From Burhinus oedicnemus (lineage: Eukaryota; Chordata; Aves; Charadriiformes; Burhinidae): 64,000 nucleotides of DNA. Below are positions 60,781 to 64,000 of the stretch, one piece after another. The notes under the pieces are model-generated. The model searched no databases, had not been told where the DNA came from, and saw only the letters and a program-made list of their open reading frames with translations. How positions within the stretch are numbered: the stretch's first letter is position 1; each line of letters starts with the position of its first letter. The DNA lies in assembly GCA_008921705.1 (NCBI GenBank), contig VFFE01007869.1, positions 3,032,861 through 3,096,860 of the forward strand, given 5' to 3'. The translations under genes were made by a program, and so were the position numbers.

Positions 60781-63148
60781 CTATGAGAGTTAGGCCATAT
60801 ATGTTTTCCTGCTCTATTACAAAAAGCAGCTCAGCTTCCAGATCAGCACTTTTAATGTAGCTCAAATTAGTTTAGCTGTAGCTCAAAAAACACTTTGCTG
60901 TTTCAGGCCGTTAACCACAATGTCTTATAAAATGAAGCATGTTTACTGTCGTTTTGGAAAAGTCGTTCTTCCTTTATGAATTTGGCAATGAAGGATTCAA
61001 AAAGATACCGGTGTGGGATTGTTATCGTGCACAAGCCAAAGCTGTCAGGCTTCATTACTTCCAAGACAAAAATTACAGAATAACGTATTAAATGCTCGAA
61101 TAGGAACACGCAGTGCACCGCCGCTATCCCGTGGTAGCGGGATGACACCAGCCGCCGCTGCCTTGTACTGCACAGCCTTCCCCGCGCTGCCGTACAGGAG
61201 CTAAGGGTGCTCAGCTCCCGCGGCAGCCCCCGGACACGCTGCATCCTCCTGCGTGCTGGGAAACCGGCAAGCTGCTTCCGAGGCCAAAATAAGTACACAG
61301 TACGTCTGTGAAGCAGCCGTGCTCCATCATTTCAGCATACCCCCCTTCCTGCTGCAGCCTTGACCTCGCTCCGCTGAAATTCATGGAGACGAACACCCCT
61401 AAACGCCCCTCCTAGACCCTCACCAACCTCTGGAGCCCCCCTGGTTTCCGCAGGCTAATCAGTGCCCTCTCAGGTGGGATCCATGCCAGAGCCCGGTACT
61501 GTTCCTTTCCACCCGCTCCCAGCCTCGCTGTTTTCATCCTCTCCTTCCCCCACTGCATCTCCTCCCTTCCTTTTTATCCTCCCACGCTATCTCCTCATAT
61601 CTTTCACCGTTTGAAGAGAAAACTGCTGGCAGAGCGGCTCAGCCACCAGCCCAGCCCTCTCCGAGAGATAACAACCCTGTCGAGGGGCTAAAGGATGGAT
61701 TTGGGTCCCAATTTGTACACCTGGGCAACAGATACCTATTTATAGCCTGACTTAGCATTGTGTTTTCCAGTTTCCTCTAAACAGCTTATTTTCTAAAAAT
61801 AAGCAGCCAGGGTGAAGTTTACCCACGGGCAGAATGCTTGCAGGAGACCCATTCACTTAAGCTCAACTTAAGCCTTACTTTGATGGTTTAACAGGAATTT
61901 ACATGGTACACACGACTTGTTCAAGTTCCCGACACAGGGGAGATTTCACCCTCTTTGCACTTCAAAGTCTCGGCTTTCCCATCCAGCTTTTCAGAGCGTG
62001 CATCCCATTGTGCTCTTAACACATTTCATCCTCTTCAAATTACAGCGTGGTATCGCGCCGAGCTATAAGAGCGTCAGCCCATGACCAGCGGGGATCAGTG
62101 AGCCAACTGGAAACGCAGGGTAGCTCCAAGCACCAACATCAAGCAGACATCCTACGCCCCTCTTAGCAGCATCGCACGGTACCCTGCAAACAGCCTCCAG
62201 ACCCCAGTTCCCGTTACAGAGCTGCGCCTTCAAAATATTCGCCATTTTGAAGAAAGAAAGAGAGGAAAACTTTTCAAGATTGACTTCTTGCTCTCGCTGC
62301 TGGCAGAAGCAGCAGTTGCGCGTACTGCTCAACTCGTGCAAACAAAAGCTTTTACCACGTCTTCCGTCTTCGCGCTCTCAAAGGCAAGATAATTGAAACA
62401 GGCCTTTTGGCACTGGCACCTAGACTAGAACTGCTATTTCCAGGAGAAGGGCTTTAAGTTAGCTGTGAGTAGAAGAGCGTGGCCCTGACATAGCCCCAAA
62501 GAGAAGATCCGGCACCTCCCAAAGTGCAGAAGAGCACAGAATGCTAAAACAAACAAATCCCAGCTCCTATAATTAAGGCATTTAAATCTACAACAGACCA
62601 ACCATCAAGGAGTTTACGTTTTCTCTTTCATGTCTCTTAATTAAAAATTTGTCAGAAAGTTAGGGCTGGTTTTCAGAAGTGCCCAGCACTCCCTATCTCC
62701 TGTTGTGAATCTTAATGACCAGTTTTTCAAAAGGGTTTTGAACAACAAGCTTTTTTTAAAGAAGTAAAGATTTGTTTTGTGCATAGTTCTGTAAAGTACA
62801 CATGGGTCTCACCACACTGAAGACTTCACAACATTCATCTTAGACCACAAACTCCATGAGCAAACTTTGGTGCTTATAAAAGCCAACATATGGAGTAGGG
62901 GGCTCTGAAAAACATCCGTGGGAAACGCTGCAGACGGATCCTATCCCTGCCTGGGACTGAGGAGCTGTATTTTGGCACGGATGCTCCCGTTCTTCTTCCT
63001 GTTCTGAGGTTTCAATAAGAGAGAATAACCATCTCTCTTTCTAAAAATAGAAAGGCCCAAAGATGTTCATGAACTGCTCCAGCACTTACAGTGGTAGACC
63101 TGGACTCAAGTCTCTCCTCTGCCTAAAGGGAACGAACTTGAGCAGTGT
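60781..63148. other. Unique, partly GC-rich sequence, no gene seen
   Basis: CpG-bearing patches lie at 61100-61240 and 62045-62350, separated by pyrimidine-rich DNA around 61490-61600. Open frames on both strands (131 codons minus at 60903-61298; 92 codons minus at 62063-62341) have no recognisable motif. Confidence 0.5.
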
Positions 63149-63207
63149 TTATGGTTGCACTCAATGATCTTAAAGGTCTCTTCCAACCTAGGTGATTCTA
63201 TGATTCT
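63149..63207 (+). mobile_element. CR1 LINE extreme 3' end with octamer tail
   Basis: The plus strand reads 'caatgatcttaaaggtctct', then 'tccaacctaggtgattctat' and 'gattct'. This is the last part of a CR1 element in sense orientation with an ATTCTATG-type 3' octamer repeat. Only about 60 bases remain, typical of extreme 5' truncation. Confidence 0.9.
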
Positions 63208-64000
63208 ACTGATTATCACTCTCAGGAAGACTCCAAATGCCCTGAATCTCAAGCCTGGGTCACAGGGATGCTTTTGAACCATTCTGCTGCAGTTCTTTCA
63301 TTCATCTCAAACCTTCCTTAGATGAGAATTACACCTTAGTGGCTGGGGCAGGCTTTTTGTCTCTACCCTCCCAGAACTTTCCCTATTTTATGTTAAGAGA
63401 TAACATTTTATATTGAGAGACAAGTGGATCATGGACTGGGGTCTAAATGTTCCCAGAGCCAGCAAATAATTGGGTTTTTCTTGAAATTTCAACAATATTT
63501 TATTCTTTCAAAGGAGAAATTTTGTACAGAGGAGCCTACAGCTTAACCTGATGCTAGAGCATATAAATTAGGGAAAAGAGCTGAACCCAAATCTCTTCCT
63601 CCCCAAGCCACTGAACTGTTTCAGAGGGTTGCATGGACCTCACTGAGCAGCTTGTTTTTAGGAGCCCATGAGCAGCTCTCTAGATTAACAGGAGCTGGAC
63701 TTGGTTAAGAGGAGACCTATAAGGCCCACGTAACTCTCCAGCAAACGTGACTATCCTGGTCCTTTCCTCGCTGAATCAAACCCTTGTCTGTTCAAAACAC
63801 AACCCACCCCAGGGATAAGGCGGATTGCCTGGGGCAGGGCTGCTGCGTTCCTGATCACCCCAGAGGAGGCAAAAAAAGGTCCCTGTCCACCCCAAGCTTA
63901 CTCAGCTCCTAGCAGGATGGTGGGAAGTCTCAGGTGTGTCAGTTCAGGGCATTCTCTGTGGACTCCACTGTGCTTACAGCTGAACAGGAGCAAATTAAAA
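63208..64000. other. Unique sequence, no gene seen
   Basis: No repeat, RNA gene or exon recognised up to the window end. Confidence 0.6.

Noticed and set aside
1..64000. tRNA, rRNA, CRISPR arrays, operons or integrated viral genes
   Set aside because: I looked for tRNA B-box-like words, regular spaced repeats, and retroviral gene blocks or paired long terminal repeats and found none that held up.

Overview
The window looks like nuclear DNA of a bird, or less likely another sauropsid. The diagnostic feature is a set of CR1-type LINE fragments. Two of them keep the recognisable 3' end of the family (49516-49940 on the minus strand, and 63149-63207 on the plus strand with the ATTCTATG-type octamer tail). 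The rest is AT-rich unique sequence with long A/T homopolymers, simple repeats, small CpG-rich patches, and no bacterial-style operons or dense coding. Open frames are short, lie on both strands in all frames, and mostly look like chance or repeat-derived frames.

I find no complete gene, RNA gene, CRISPR array, or intact mobile element. The window is best read as intergenic sequence or the inside of a very large intron. Two stretches have enough exon-like character to list as low-confidence coding candidates. One is a 201-bp possible terminal exon on the minus strand (54727-54927), with a strong splice acceptor and a protein-like frame that ends inside an 80-bp tandem duplication. The other is a 275-bp possible internal exon on the plus strand (31209-31483), with a good acceptor and donor. 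I recognise neither protein. Three weaker exon-like or protein-like stretches are given as findings only.

Layout: 1-14.7 kb is AT-rich unique DNA with one old CR1 piece (about 2.8 kb) and a mixed A/G tract (4.0 kb). 14.7-14.9 kb is an old CR1 piece. 15-21.8 kb is AT-rich. 21.83-22.33 kb is the most CpG-dense patch. 22.3-28 kb has several poly-A tracts, a G-quadruplex motif and a CR1 piece (27.95-28.28 kb). 28.3-36.5 kb holds the internal-exon candidate. 36.5-36.9 kb is a CR1 fragment. 37-49.5 kb holds a 37-bp minisatellite and two further G-quadruplex motifs. 49.5-49.9 kb is the best CR1 copy. 52.8-53.9 kb is a cluster of low-complexity tracts with a 20-N assembly gap. 54.6-54.9 kb holds the duplication and exon candidate. 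55-64 kb is unique DNA with GC-richer patches, an AAAAC microsatellite and a CR1 tail.

There is no set of genes here working together, and I see no evidence of a new biological system. The most useful follow-up is to test the exon candidates and the apparently non-repetitive AT-rich blocks against other bird genomes and transcript data.
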